Shown piece by piece: positions 56,453 through 64,000 of a DNA stretch of 64,000 nucleotides (position 1 is its first letter; every line of letters starts with the position of its first letter). Source of the stretch: Polyangiaceae bacterium (GTDB taxonomy: Bacteria > Myxococcota_A > Polyangia > Polyangiales > Polyangiaceae). The translations under genes and the position numbers were made by a program. The notes beneath the pieces are model-generated. The model was not told the DNA's origin. It made no database searches and saw only the letters and a list, made by a program, of their open reading frames with translations. The stretch spans positions 1-64,000 of the forward strand of contig JALHPN010000011.1 in assembly GCA_022842465.1 (NCBI GenBank), in the 5' to 3' direction.

Positions 56453-57541
56453 TCATTGCGTCGAGCCGGCGACCTTCAGGCCCGTGACCTCGTACACACC
56501 GCCGTTGGCCGTGATGTAGAGCGTCTTCATGTCCGCGCCGCCGAACGCGATGCCGGTCGCAGGCTTCGGCGTGGCGACGGTGCCCCACTTCGTGCCGTCC
56601 GGCTTGTGCACGTCGACGCCCGTGTCGGTCGCGATGTACACGTTGCCCGCGGTGTCGACGTTCATTCCGTCGGGGGTTCCGGTCGTCGTGGCGAACGGCG
56701 CCTCGGCGCCGACCAGGCCGGCCGGGTTGAGCGGGAACTTCACGACCTTCTTCGTCTCCGAGAAGGAGACGTAGAGCGTGTTGCCGTCGGGCGAGAGCGC
56801 GATGCCGTTCGGCTCCGGGTTGAGATCGAAGGTCTTCTCCTCGAAGACGCCGCCCGTCGGCGTGATGCGGAAGAGCCGGTTGGTGCGCGGGCCCCCGTTG
56901 TTGAAGCGCTGGTAGCCCGGATCGGTGACGTAGAGCGTGCCGTCCGCGCGCGCGACGAGGTCGTTCGGGGAGTCCCACGGAGTCGCGCCCGCGCTCGCGT
57001 CGAACGCGAGGGCCACGGCCGTCGTCCCGCCCGCATCGGCGGTCCACCGGACGAGGCGGTTCGTCGGGTTCGGACCGATCTCCGCCTCCGTCGTGATCAC
57101 CGAGCTCGTCTTCGTGTCGTAGGTCTGCCCGATCGGAGAGAGAGACGGATTGAGCGCCGTGTAGTCACGCGCCTGCCGGAACACGTTCGGCGGGGTGAAC
57201 TCGATGACGTAGTAGGAGCCCGGGAGCGTGAAGTAGAGCTTTCCGGCCCGCCAGATCGGGCCGTCGGCGAAGTCGGTGAAGTCGCCGGGGGTGATCGCCT
57301 TCGCGGCGGCGACGCCTTCGATGGGGTTGCCGGTGAAGACCACCGGCGCATCCGGGTTCGTCCCGCTGTCGCTCGGGCCGGAGCCGCCGTCGTTGTCGGT
57401 CGGTCCGCCCGAGTCGGTGTCCCCGCCCGGTCCGCCGTCGAGGACGGGGTTCCCCGGCTCCTCGATGGGATCGTCGGAGCACGCGATGTAGACCCAGGCC
57501 GCAGAGACCACGAGGAAGGAAAGGGGAAGAATGCGCTTCAT
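56453..57541 (-). CDS. SMP-30/gluconolactonase-like propeller lipoprotein, copy 1
   Basis: The 362-residue product has a lipobox (Y-I-A-C, Cys22), an Asp/Gly-rich linker and a six-bladed propeller of the SMP-30/gluconolactonase/LRE group: D-G-P-I-W, S-P-N-D-L-V followed by V-T-D-P-G-Y, P-N-G-I-A-L-S-P-D-G, and P-D-G-M-N-V-D-T-A-G-N-V-Y. The Asn and Asp of these motifs match metal-ligand positions in known SMP-30 proteins. Lactone hydrolysis is plausible; substrate unknown. It is the last of three paralogous genes. Confidence 0.88.
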   Translation of the reverse strand: MKRILPLSFLVVSAAWVYIACSDDPIEEPGNPVLDGGPGGDTDSGGPTDNDGGSGPSDSGTNPDAPVVFTGNPIEGVAAAKAITPGDFTDFADGPIWRAGKLYFTLPGSYYVIEFTPPNVFRQARDYTALNPSLSPIGQTYDTKTSSVITTEAEIGPNPTNRLVRWTADAGGTTAVALAFDASAGATPWDSPNDLVARADGTLYVTDPGYQRFNNGGPRTNRLFRITPTGGVFEEKTFDLNPEPNGIALSPDGNTLYVSFSETKKVVKFPLNPAGLVGAEAPFATTTGTPDGMNVDTAGNVYIATDTGVDVHKPDGTKWGTVATPKPATGIAFGGADMKTLYITANGGVYEVTGLKVAGSTQ

Positions 57542-57579
57542 CGAGCACGAGCGTAGCACGCACCCCGCAGCCCCTCGAC

Positions 57580-57645
57580 CCCCAGAAAAGCGCCGAAGCG
57601 CCCGGCGAACCGCGGAGCCTGTCCGCCGTGCGCTCGGGCGCTTCG
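57580..57645 (-). terminator. Hairpin terminator between SMP-30-like genes
   Basis: Eleven-base arms (57594-57604 and 57635-57645, GAAGCGCCCG core) with a 30-base loop are followed on the minus strand by a TTTT run at about 57583-57590. It lies downstream of the second SMP-30-like gene and before the first, so copy 1 probably has its own promoter. Confidence 0.55.
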
Positions 57646-57671
57646 TCCGGGGCTCTCCCCGCACGTCACCG

Positions 57672-58832
57672 TCACTGGAGGAGGCCGGCCACCTTCGACT
57701 TGAGCTCGAGCACCTTGCCGTCGGAGGTCGTCACGAAGACGCTCTTTCGGTCGGTGCCGCCGTACGTCACGCCGGTCGCGCCGCTCGGGAGCTTCACCTG
57801 CGGCAGGGCCGCGGCGCCGCCGTACGGCTCGCCGGTCGACTTGAAGACGCAGAGGCCGGTGTTCGTCGCGACGACGAGGTTGTCGTCGTCGTCGACCGCG
57901 ATGCCGTCGGGCGACGACCCGTCCGGGAGCTCCGCGAACTTGCCGGAGTTGGCGAGCGAGCCGTCGGCGGCGACGACGTACTTGCGCACGAAGGGCAGCG
58001 TCCCGGCGGGGGGCGCCGTGAAGCTCACGAAGAGCGACTTCTGATCCTTCGAGAAGGCGATGCCGTTGGGGCTCGGGTTGTCGCCGTACGTGTCCGCGAT
58101 CGTCGCGTAGGTGGCCGCCGGCGCGATCATGTAGAGGTAGCCGTTCGCCGGGCGAGGGGTGATGTTGTAGCCCGGGTCCGTGACGAAGATCATGCCGTCG
58201 TCACGGACGACGAGGTCGTTCGGACCGTTGAACGGCACGACGGGATCCGCCGGGCCGGTCGACGTGCCGGTCGCGATGACGGTCGAGCCGCCGATCGGGC
58301 CCGACTGCGTGATGGCCGTCCGCGTGATGACGCGGAGCTCGGCCGACACGAGGTTGCCGTCCTTGTCGATCGTGTTGCCGACGACGCCCGTGTTGGCGGA
58401 GTCACCCGCGCGGACCTCGAGGAAGTTCGTGCCGTCGGCCTTGAAGGTCGTCAGCACGCCCTTGCCGCCGCCGCCGAGCGTCGACTGCGCGAGCGGCAGC
58501 GCGACGAAGAGGGCCTGACGCGTCGGGCTCCACTGCGGCCCGTCCACGAACTGCGGATCACCGCCTGCGGGCGTGAACGTGCGCACGGTGCGCGGCGCGC
58601 CGAGCAGGATCGGGCTCCCGGTCGGGTCGTCCCCGCCGGGCTCCACCGCTGGTCCGCCGTCGCCGCCGCCGGCGTCGTCGTCGACCGCGACGCCAGCGTC
58701 CTCACCGTCCGCGGCGGGGGGATCCGTCGTCTCGGGCGAGCCGTCCGCCGGATCGACCGCGGACGAGTCGGAGCACGCGTACGCGATGGCTGCGGACCCG
58801 AGGAGGAGCAGGTAAGAGGCGATGCGCTTCAT
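57672..58832 (-). CDS. SMP-30/gluconolactonase-like propeller lipoprotein, copy 2
   Basis: The 386-residue protein has a lipobox (A-Y-A-C, Cys20), an Asp/Gly/Pro-rich linker and the same propeller motifs as its neighbours: D-G-P-Q-W, G-P-N-D-L-V with V-T-D-P-G-Y, P-N-G-I-A-F-S-K-D and P-D-G-I-A-V-D-D-D-D-N-L-V. An alternative GTG start lies 12 bases upstream. It follows copy 3 by 8 bp on the same strand, so these two are cotranscribed. A terminator-like hairpin lies after it. Confidence 0.88.
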   Translation of the reverse strand: MKRIASYLLLLGSAAIAYACSDSSAVDPADGSPETTDPPAADGEDAGVAVDDDAGGGDGGPAVEPGGDDPTGSPILLGAPRTVRTFTPAGGDPQFVDGPQWSPTRQALFVALPLAQSTLGGGGKGVLTTFKADGTNFLEVRAGDSANTGVVGNTIDKDGNLVSAELRVITRTAITQSGPIGGSTVIATGTSTGPADPVVPFNGPNDLVVRDDGMIFVTDPGYNITPRPANGYLYMIAPAATYATIADTYGDNPSPNGIAFSKDQKSLFVSFTAPPAGTLPFVRKYVVAADGSLANSGKFAELPDGSSPDGIAVDDDDNLVVATNTGLCVFKSTGEPYGGAAALPQVKLPSGATGVTYGGTDRKSVFVTTSDGKVLELKSKVAGLLQ

Positions 58833-58840
58833 CTTGGTTC

Positions 58841-59824
58841 TCACTGGTTGATTCCGGGGACGTTGAGCTTGAGCTCGTAGATCTTGGTCTTGGCGGTCGT
58901 GACGTAGAGCGTCTTCAGATCCGCACCACCGAACGCCATGCCGGTCGGCTGATCGGGGAGCTTCACGACGCCGATCTTCTTGCCGTCCGACTTGAAGACC
59001 TCGATGCCGGCCTTCGTCGCCACGTACACGTTGCCCGCCTTGTCGACCTCGACGCCGTCGGGGCTCGCGTCCATCTCGAACTCGACGAACTTCGTGTGCT
59101 CCATGAGGTTCGCGTCGTCGGAGAGGTTGTACTTCTCGATGTGGGGCTTCGTGCCCTGCTGCGGCTTCTCGAAGCCGACGTACAGGATCTTCTGGTCGGG
59201 CGAGAGCGCCACGCCGTTGGGTCGCGGGACCGATTCGAACGCGGCGGCGACGGTCACGGTGCCGTCCGGGCCGACGCGGTAGATGCGGTTCGTGAGCGGA
59301 GGCGGATCGGCGAAGTAGCCCGGGTCGGTGACGAACATCACGCCGCTCTTGTGGATGACGACGTCGTTCAGCGTGTCGAACCTGGTGAGCCCGTCCACGC
59401 CGGGGAAGCCCTCCGCGATCGGCACGGCGTCCGCTCCCGCCCCACGCATGATGCGCTTGGCCTCGACGGTGACGACCTCGCCGTTCGCGCTGATGCCGTT
59501 GCCGATCGGGAGGGCGCCCGTCTTCGCGTCGCCGCCGCGGACCTTCATGGCGGCGCCGTCCGGCTTCACGCGGTAGAGGCCGGGGATGTCGCCCTGGTTG
59601 AGCGGCACCGTGTAGAGGAGCACCTGCTCGGAGGGGAGCCAGACGGGCCCGTCCGTGTACTGCCCGGTCTCGATCAGGGTCTTCGCCGGAGCGACCCCCT
59701 GGATCGGGTTCTTCTTCAGATCGGCATCGTCGGCACCGCCCGTGGTCGCCTCTTCGCTGCTGCTTCCGCACGCAGCGAGGAGGCACACGGGGAGAGCGAA
59801 GAGCAACGTGGACACGCGCTTCAT
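58841..59824 (-). CDS. SMP-30/gluconolactonase-like propeller lipoprotein, copy 3
   Basis: The 327-residue protein has a lipobox (L-A-A-C, Cys19) and a propeller with D-G-P-V-W, L-N-D-V-V with V-T-D-P-G-Y, P-N-G-V-A-L-S-P-D and P-D-G-V-E-V-D-K-A-G-N-V-Y. The linker is shorter than in the two paralogues. GGAGG lies seven bases before the ATG. It lies 41 bp after the deacetylase gene on the same strand. Confidence 0.88.
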   Translation of the reverse strand: MKRVSTLLFALPVCLLAACGSSSEEATTGGADDADLKKNPIQGVAPAKTLIETGQYTDGPVWLPSEQVLLYTVPLNQGDIPGLYRVKPDGAAMKVRGGDAKTGALPIGNGISANGEVVTVEAKRIMRGAGADAVPIAEGFPGVDGLTRFDTLNDVVIHKSGVMFVTDPGYFADPPPLTNRIYRVGPDGTVTVAAAFESVPRPNGVALSPDQKILYVGFEKPQQGTKPHIEKYNLSDDANLMEHTKFVEFEMDASPDGVEVDKAGNVYVATKAGIEVFKSDGKKIGVVKLPDQPTGMAFGGADLKTLYVTTAKTKIYELKLNVPGINQ

Positions 59825-59865
59825 GACATTCCTCCGCAACGAATCTTCGGGTTTCAGAGCTCGGA

Positions 59866-60855
59866 TCAGGGGCACGGGTTCGTGCCGTCGGTGCCGGACG
59901 AGCTCTCGCCCGTCTGCCCCGGGTCGGTGGTCGCCTCGTCCACGCCCGCGTCTCCCGTCGCACCCGCACCGCCCGGAAGGAGCTTCGCGATGGCGGGGAC
60001 CTCGTCGACGCGCATGAAGGTGTAGCCCTTCTCCTTCAGCTTCGGGACGATGTACTGGACCATCTGGTACGTGCCGCCCGACTCCGGGTTGCCCTGCTCG
60101 ATGAAGTAGGGGTCGTGCATGAGGACGATGCCCTTGCCGACGTTGTCGATCTCCTTGAGGTAGAGGTCGCCGCAGCCGGTCACCGTCTGGAGCGTGCCGG
60201 GCTTCCAGCACTCCGTGTCCGCCGCGCGGTTCGGCGGCGCCATCGTCCCGCCGACGTCCCAGAGGATCGGACCGACGTACTTCTTCATGTCCGTCTTCTC
60301 GAGGACGTCGAACGTCTTCGCGTCGAAGTGGCCGTAGGGCGGCCGGAAGAGGAACTTTCCGTCCTTCACGAACGGCGAGATCGCCGTGTCGACCTGCCGG
60401 AGCTCGTCGACGATCTCCGCGTCCGTGAGGACGGCGGGCTGGTGCTGGGTCAGCGAACGGTGCGTCTCGGTGTGGTTCGCGATGAGATGGCCGTCGGCGA
60501 TGAGCTGCTCGAGGACCGACGACCCCGAGCCGTCGTTCTTGACCGCCTGGCCCCAGACGAAGAACCCCGCGCGGATGCCCTGCGACTTCAGGTACTGCGA
60601 GAGCTCGATGGTGCGCGCCCCCGGCCCGTCGTCGAACGTGAGAGCGAGCGACTTGAGCGGCATCGAGGCGCCCGTGAGGACGCCGTTCGTGAGGGCCTGG
60701 GAGGCGGTGCAGTCGTTCTCCGCCGGAGCGGCCCCCGACTTCGAGCAGCCTGCGTGCGCGATGGCGGCGAGCGAGAGAGCGAGCACCGTGGCGACACCAC
60801 CGGCTCGCGTCGCGCGACCGATCGAAGAAACCTTGTTCTCGGCGACGTGCATCAT
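59866..60855 (-). CDS. Lipoprotein polysaccharide deacetylase, CE4, copy 1
   Basis: The 329-residue protein has an N-terminal signal segment with lipobox-like A-H-A-G-C (Cys37) and a NodB-type deacetylase domain. The catalytic base is in T-F-D-D-G-P (D75, D76), the metal histidines are H128 and H132 in N-H-T-E-T-H, and R-P-P-Y-G and M-H-D-P-Y complete the site. It would remove acetyl groups from N-acetylated sugars outside the cytoplasm. A downstream start is possible because the first 20 residues are polar. It is a paralogue of the next gene, 57 bp upstream. Confidence 0.92.
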   Translation of the reverse strand: MMHVAENKVSSIGRATRAGGVATVLALSLAAIAHAGCSKSGAAPAENDCTASQALTNGVLTGASMPLKSLALTFDDGPGARTIELSQYLKSQGIRAGFFVWGQAVKNDGSGSSVLEQLIADGHLIANHTETHRSLTQHQPAVLTDAEIVDELRQVDTAISPFVKDGKFLFRPPYGHFDAKTFDVLEKTDMKKYVGPILWDVGGTMAPPNRAADTECWKPGTLQTVTGCGDLYLKEIDNVGKGIVLMHDPYFIEQGNPESGGTYQMVQYIVPKLKEKGYTFMRVDEVPAIAKLLPGGAGATGDAGVDEATTDPGQTGESSSGTDGTNPCP

Positions 60856-60867
60856 GTCGTTGGCTCA

Positions 60868-60883
60868 TGCGAAGGCCGGGCCA
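60868..60883 (-). promoter_or_regulatory. Candidate sigma-54-type promoter of deacetylase copy 1
   Basis: On the minus strand TGGCCCG-GCCT-TCGCA matches the sigma-54 consensus at 10 of 12 positions, with GG-N10-GC spacing. Transcription would start only a few bases before the annotated ATG (60855), so either the message is almost leaderless or the true start codon is further downstream. A similar element precedes the paralogue. Confidence 0.35.
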
Positions 60884-60911
60884 TGCTCCAGCTGCGACAC
60901 GGCGAGGGCAG

Positions 60912-61982
60912 TTAGCGCCCGCTGTGCGGAGTTTCCGTGGTTCCGGCCGGCGTGGCGGCCGAGGCGGCGCGCCCGGCTCGTGACAACGCGCCACGCGCAG
61001 GCGCGCACGGGTCGTCGTTCGTCCCTGCGTCGCCTGGTGGGAGCGCGCGCGCGGACTCTCCGGCGTCGGCCAGAGGCGCGCGCGGCGCCGTGGCGTCGGG
61101 CTCGCCCGCGTCGGCGGGGCCGGGCGGAAGCGGCGGCAGGACCGCCGCGATGGCCGGCACTTCGTCGATGCGCGCGAAGCTGTAGCCCTTCGCCTCGAGG
61201 AGCGGGACGATGGCCTTCACCATGTCGACCGTGCCCCCGCGCGCGGGGTCGTCCCCGATGAAGTAGGGATCATGGAGGAGCACGATGCCGCGGCCCACGG
61301 CCTCGATCTCCTGCACGTACAGCGCGCCGCACTGCTCCGTGGTCATCACGACGCCGTCGGCGCCCGGGATCCAGCAGTCCCAGTCCGCGGCCTGGGCCGG
61401 GCCCATGTGGTCGCCGATCTCCCAGCCGATCGAGCCCACGTACTTCGCCATCGGCGAGGCGGTGAGGGCGGCCGCGGTGACGCCGTCGAAGTCGCCGAAG
61501 GGAGCGCGGAACATGAAGCGGCCAGCGGTGTACGGGGCGATGAGCGCGTCCGTCTGCTCGAGCTCGCGGGTCACCTCCGCATCGGGGAGCCGCGCCGTGC
61601 CCGTCGAACGCCCCGTCAACGAGCGATGCGTCTGGGTGTGGTTCGCCACGACGTGGCCATCGGCCACCAGCTGCGCGAGCACCGACGAGCCGGAACCGAG
61701 CATCTTCCCGTTCACGAAGAAGCCCGCGCGGATCCCACGCGCCGCGAGCCACGACGACAGCTCGGCCGTGCGGAGGCCCGGCCCGTCGTCGAACGTGAGC
61801 GCCAACGTCTTCGGCGGGAGCGTCGTCCCGACGACGATCTCGGTGCTGATCGCGAGCTCTACCTGGCACGCCGGCTCGGCAGCCGTCCGCGTGTCCTTCG
61901 CGTCCTCGTCACAGGCCGCGATCGAGAAGAGCCCACAGGCGAGGAAGGCCGCAGCTGCTCCGTACGACGTCTTGGTTCGCAT
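60912..61982 (-). CDS. Lipoprotein polysaccharide deacetylase, CE4, copy 2
   Basis: The 356-residue paralogue of the neighbouring gene has a lipobox (I-A-A-C, Cys24) and the same active-site set: T-F-D-D-G-P, N-H-T-Q-T-H, R-A-P-F-G (in place of R-P-P-Y-G) and L-H-D-P-Y. The C-terminal tail is Ala/Pro-rich and unrelated to copy 1. The ATG at 61982 begins the signal peptide. Confidence 0.92.
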   Translation of the reverse strand: MRTKTSYGAAAAFLACGLFSIAACDEDAKDTRTAAEPACQVELAISTEIVVGTTLPPKTLALTFDDGPGLRTAELSSWLAARGIRAGFFVNGKMLGSGSSVLAQLVADGHVVANHTQTHRSLTGRSTGTARLPDAEVTRELEQTDALIAPYTAGRFMFRAPFGDFDGVTAAALTASPMAKYVGSIGWEIGDHMGPAQAADWDCWIPGADGVVMTTEQCGALYVQEIEAVGRGIVLLHDPYFIGDDPARGGTVDMVKAIVPLLEAKGYSFARIDEVPAIAAVLPPLPPGPADAGEPDATAPRAPLADAGESARALPPGDAGTNDDPCAPARGALSRAGRAASAATPAGTTETPHSGR

Positions 61983-61994
61983 GAGCGCGGCTCA

Positions 61995-62010
61995 TGCAAG
62001 CCGGGGCCCC
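61995..62010 (-). promoter_or_regulatory. Promoter-like element upstream of deacetylase copy 2
   Basis: On the minus strand GGGGCCC-CGGC-TTGCA has a perfect TTGCA half and GG-N10-GC spacing but a poor -24 half. It shares GCATGAGCC directly downstream with the element before copy 1 and lies at the same distance from the start codon, so it may simply be duplicated leader sequence. Confidence 0.25.
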
Positions 62011-62044
62011 TCGAACCTGGAGCGTGCGCCGCACACCCGGCGGC

Positions 62045-63289
62045 TCAGAAGACGTACTGCTTGAGCCCGAGCTGGACGAACGGCCGGCGCTCGGGCGTCA
62101 CGAGGTACGCGACGTCGATCCGCAGCACGGTGCTCGCGAGCCACGTCGGGACGAGCCGGACTCCCAGACCCCCGGAGAGCGCGGCGGCGGTCGGTCCGCG
62201 CGTGCCGCTCTCGGCGAAGCGCTCGAACGCGGCGCCGTCGACGAAGGCGACGCCCTGCAGCGCCCAGCGCGGCGCGAGCCAGACGCCGTGTCTCGCCTCG
62301 AGGTTGGCGAACGCCTGGACCCAGTTGCGGTAGAGGTTGTCCTGGAGCCCGCGGACCCCCTCCACGCTGCCGACGAGGTAGCTGAAGTTCGGGTTCCCGC
62401 GCGTCAGGGAGCCAGAGACGACGCGGCCGACGAGGACCGTGCGGGGGCCGATCGGAAGCGCCCCCACGGCGTACCCTTCGACGTAGTGCCGCGGCTGGAG
62501 CGTCGCCGCCTCCGTCGCGAGGAAGCCCGTCCCGCCGAAGATCTCCGCCTTCACGCCCGACGGCGTGAGGTCATGGAACGCGTAGCGATTGTACGAGAGC
62601 GCGAGGATCGTCCCCCCGCCTCCGGCTCTCTCCGGCACCTCGGCGAGGACGCGATCGCTCGTCGACTCGTACTGGGCGAAGCCGCCGAGGCGAACGTTCA
62701 CCCGCTCGGAGAGGAACGGCGGCGACGTGAACGTGATCTCGTCGTAGCTCCGGAACGCCTCCCACGACGTCCCGCTCTCGAACCGATACTGCGCCGTCGA
62801 CGCCGTGAGCTCCACCGCGAGCGACCAGCGACGGCGACGGAACATGTGCTCGCGGAAGGTCACGCCTCCGCCGAACCCGCGCTCCGCGCGAAAGGCACGC
62901 ACGCCGAGCGAGTTGCCGGACCCGAGCACGTTGTACTCGGTCGCGCCGACCAGCACCTTCAGGTCCTCCGCCGTGTCGCCCGTCGAGAGCTCGACGTGCG
63001 GTATCAGCGTCCACTTCTCACGGACCCGGACGTGGAGCACGGGGCCGCGCGCCTCGACCGCGACGTCGTCGAAGATCTCGAGGTTCCGGACCCGCCGCTC
63101 GAGCTCGCGCACCTCGGCGTCCGCCATCGCCGCGGGGAGCGGCGTCGGGAGGAGATCCGCGATCGTCGACGCGCGCGTGCGATGGTTGCCCTCGATCTCC
63201 AGGGTCTCGATCCGCCGGCTCCCGTCGGCGCGGACCTCACGGGCGATCGCGAGCGACGCGACCACGCCGAGCACACGGAGGGCCCTCAT
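62045..63289 (-). CDS. Omp85-superfamily outer-membrane protein with one POTRA domain
   Basis: The 414-residue protein has a signal peptide (about 1-22), one POTRA domain (about 25-95, starting I-E-T-L-E-I-E-G-N-H-R-T-R) and a C-terminal beta-barrel ending in F. The lid-loop motif appears as V-R-G-L-Q-D-N in place of V-R-G-F/Y. With a single POTRA it differs from BamA (five) and TamA (three). It may insert or secrete a protein, or move a glycan, across the outer membrane; this is inference. It follows the acetyltransferase gene by 29 bp on the same strand. Confidence 0.85.
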   Translation of the reverse strand: MRALRVLGVVASLAIAREVRADGSRRIETLEIEGNHRTRASTIADLLPTPLPAAMADAEVRELERRVRNLEIFDDVAVEARGPVLHVRVREKWTLIPHVELSTGDTAEDLKVLVGATEYNVLGSGNSLGVRAFRAERGFGGGVTFREHMFRRRRWSLAVELTASTAQYRFESGTSWEAFRSYDEITFTSPPFLSERVNVRLGGFAQYESTSDRVLAEVPERAGGGGTILALSYNRYAFHDLTPSGVKAEIFGGTGFLATEAATLQPRHYVEGYAVGALPIGPRTVLVGRVVSGSLTRGNPNFSYLVGSVEGVRGLQDNLYRNWVQAFANLEARHGVWLAPRWALQGVAFVDGAAFERFAESGTRGPTAAALSGGLGVRLVPTWLASTVLRIDVAYLVTPERRPFVQLGLKQYVF

Positions 63290-63318
63290 CGCGAGACTCG
63301 TGGGAGGTCGGCGCGCCC

Positions 63319-63924
63319 TCAGCTCGCCGCGGTGCCGTTGCCGTTCGAGGGGCGGCCGCCATCGTCGACTTCGGGGTCGCCTGCGCGCCGGACGTGGATC
63401 TTGGCCGGGATCCCCGTCGCGATCGCTCCGGGTGGGACGTCCGTGAGGACGACCGCGTTCGCGCCGATGAACGCGCCGCGGCCGATCCGGATGGGGCCCA
63501 ACACGCGCGCGCCGCAGCCGATGACGACGTCGTCCTCGATGACGGGGCAGCCGTTGTCCTTCGCCGTCCCGATCGTGTTGTTGCCCATGAACTTCACGCG
63601 GCTACCGACCTTCGACGTCCCGCCGATGACGGTGCCGAGCGTGTGCGTGAAGTTGATGCCTTCGCCGAGCTCGATGTCGTTTCCGATCTCGATCGAGTAG
63701 AGGACCGTCGTGACGAGCCGGAGCGCGTGATTCACGCCAGGCACGTGGTACCTCCGCGCCGCCTCGCGCACGCGGCTCATCAGCAAGACCTTGTAGCCGT
63801 CTTGCGAGAGGGCGACCTTGACGGCTTCCTTCAAGGACGGCGCGCCGCCGTCCTCCGGCCGCTGGTTCTTCATCGCTCGCGCGAGCTCCATCGCGTCGCG
63901 GAGAGCCTTGCCGAGGAGACCCAT
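63319..63924 (-). CDS. Serine-acetyltransferase-like enzyme (left-handed beta-helix)
   Basis: The 201-residue protein has a short helical N-terminus and hexapeptide coils: I-E-I-G-N-D-I-E-L-G-E-G-I, H-T-L-G-T-V-I-G and I-G-R-G-A-F-I-G-A-N-A-V-V. The catalytic His is probably in the F-T-H-T-L-G segment. Full CysE has a longer N-terminal domain, so it is more likely a sugar O-acetyltransferase of the polysaccharide pathway. It starts 2 bp after the stop of the sugar-transferase gene. Confidence 0.88.
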   Translation of the reverse strand: MGLLGKALRDAMELARAMKNQRPEDGGAPSLKEAVKVALSQDGYKVLLMSRVREAARRYHVPGVNHALRLVTTVLYSIEIGNDIELGEGINFTHTLGTVIGGTSKVGSRVKFMGNNTIGTAKDNGCPVIEDDVVIGCGARVLGPIRIGRGAFIGANAVVLTDVPPGAIATGIPAKIHVRRAGDPEVDDGGRPSNGNGTAAS

Positions 63925-63926
63925 CG

Positions 63927-64000
63927 TCAGACTCCCGAGCCCTTGATCACGACGCCGAAGGTCTTCGCGAGGATGTGGATGTCGAGCCAGGGCGACCAGT
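63927..64000 (-). CDS. Polyprenyl-phosphate sugar transferase, C-terminal end only
   Basis: Only the last 24 codons are inside the window. They read W-S-P-W-L-D-I-H-I-L-A-K-T and end V-V-I-K-G-S-G-V, which is the typical C-terminus of the WbaP/WcaJ-type transferases that start repeat-unit synthesis on undecaprenyl phosphate. The position just upstream of the acetyltransferase gene supports this. The rest of the gene lies beyond 64000. Confidence 0.7.
   Translation of the reverse strand, partial: WSPWLDIHILAKTFGVVIKGSGV

Overview
This is a very GC-rich bacterial chromosome segment. It carries many Ser/Thr protein kinases, a sigma-54 activator with an FHA domain, a PilZ protein, a hybrid histidine kinase and a large number of secreted lipoproteins. 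That gene mix and the strong G/C third-position codon bias suggest a myxobacterium-like member of the Myxococcota (Polyangia-type). This is inferred from content, not from a database match. Translated long frames opposite real genes are common here because of the GC bias. No rRNA, tRNA, CRISPR array or insertion sequence was seen.

Region 1 (1-8,600): a lipoprotein cut by the window edge, a pseudokinase overlapping a PilZ (c-di-GMP) protein, ApaG, the frataxin CyaY, and a very large TPR protein. Region 2 (8,600-14,380): a complete iron-sulfur cluster operon in the order MerR-type regulator, IscS, IscU, IscA, HscB, HscA, ferredoxin. The regulator has four C-terminal cysteines and takes the place usually held by the Rrf2 protein IscR. 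Two related 18-bp palindromes flank the likely promoter. IscS carries a 48-residue insert that reads as a LysM domain, the most unusual protein feature in the window.

Region 3 (14,390-25,190): exopolysaccharide genes (a Wzy/ligase-like polymerase, a Wzc-type chain-length protein without its kinase, a separate kinase-like protein without a P-loop, and a sugar-nucleotide epimerase relative without its YxxxK residues). They are mixed with a GH5 glycosidase, a CE2-type esterase and a transmembrane Ser/Thr kinase. Region 4 (25,200-43,500): a secreted trypsin-like protease, a PQQ-propeller lipoprotein, a beta-helix lipoprotein, an ATP-grasp enzyme, a Ser/Thr kinase convergent with an FHA/sigma-54 activator, a hybrid histidine kinase, myo-inositol-phosphate synthase behind a good sigma-54-type promoter, a beta-barrel protein and a CBS protein.

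Region 5 (43,500-56,400): the second polysaccharide block. It has a Wzx flippase, a compact Ser/Thr kinase, a GT-C glycosyltransferase fused to an acyltransferase-3 domain, another Ser/Thr kinase with a Cys-rich tail, an ATP-grasp enzyme, a GT2 glycosyltransferase fused to an acetyltransferase, a Wza-type export lipoprotein and two esterase-like lipoproteins. Region 6 (56,450-64,000): three tandem SMP-30-like propeller lipoproteins, two tandem polysaccharide deacetylases, an Omp85-like barrel, a serine-acetyltransferase-like enzyme and the 3' end of a polyprenyl-phosphate sugar transferase. Together regions 3, 5 and 6 can supply initiation, assembly, flipping, polymerisation, chain-length control, export, acylation and deacetylation of one surface polysaccharide, with several kinases placed among these genes.
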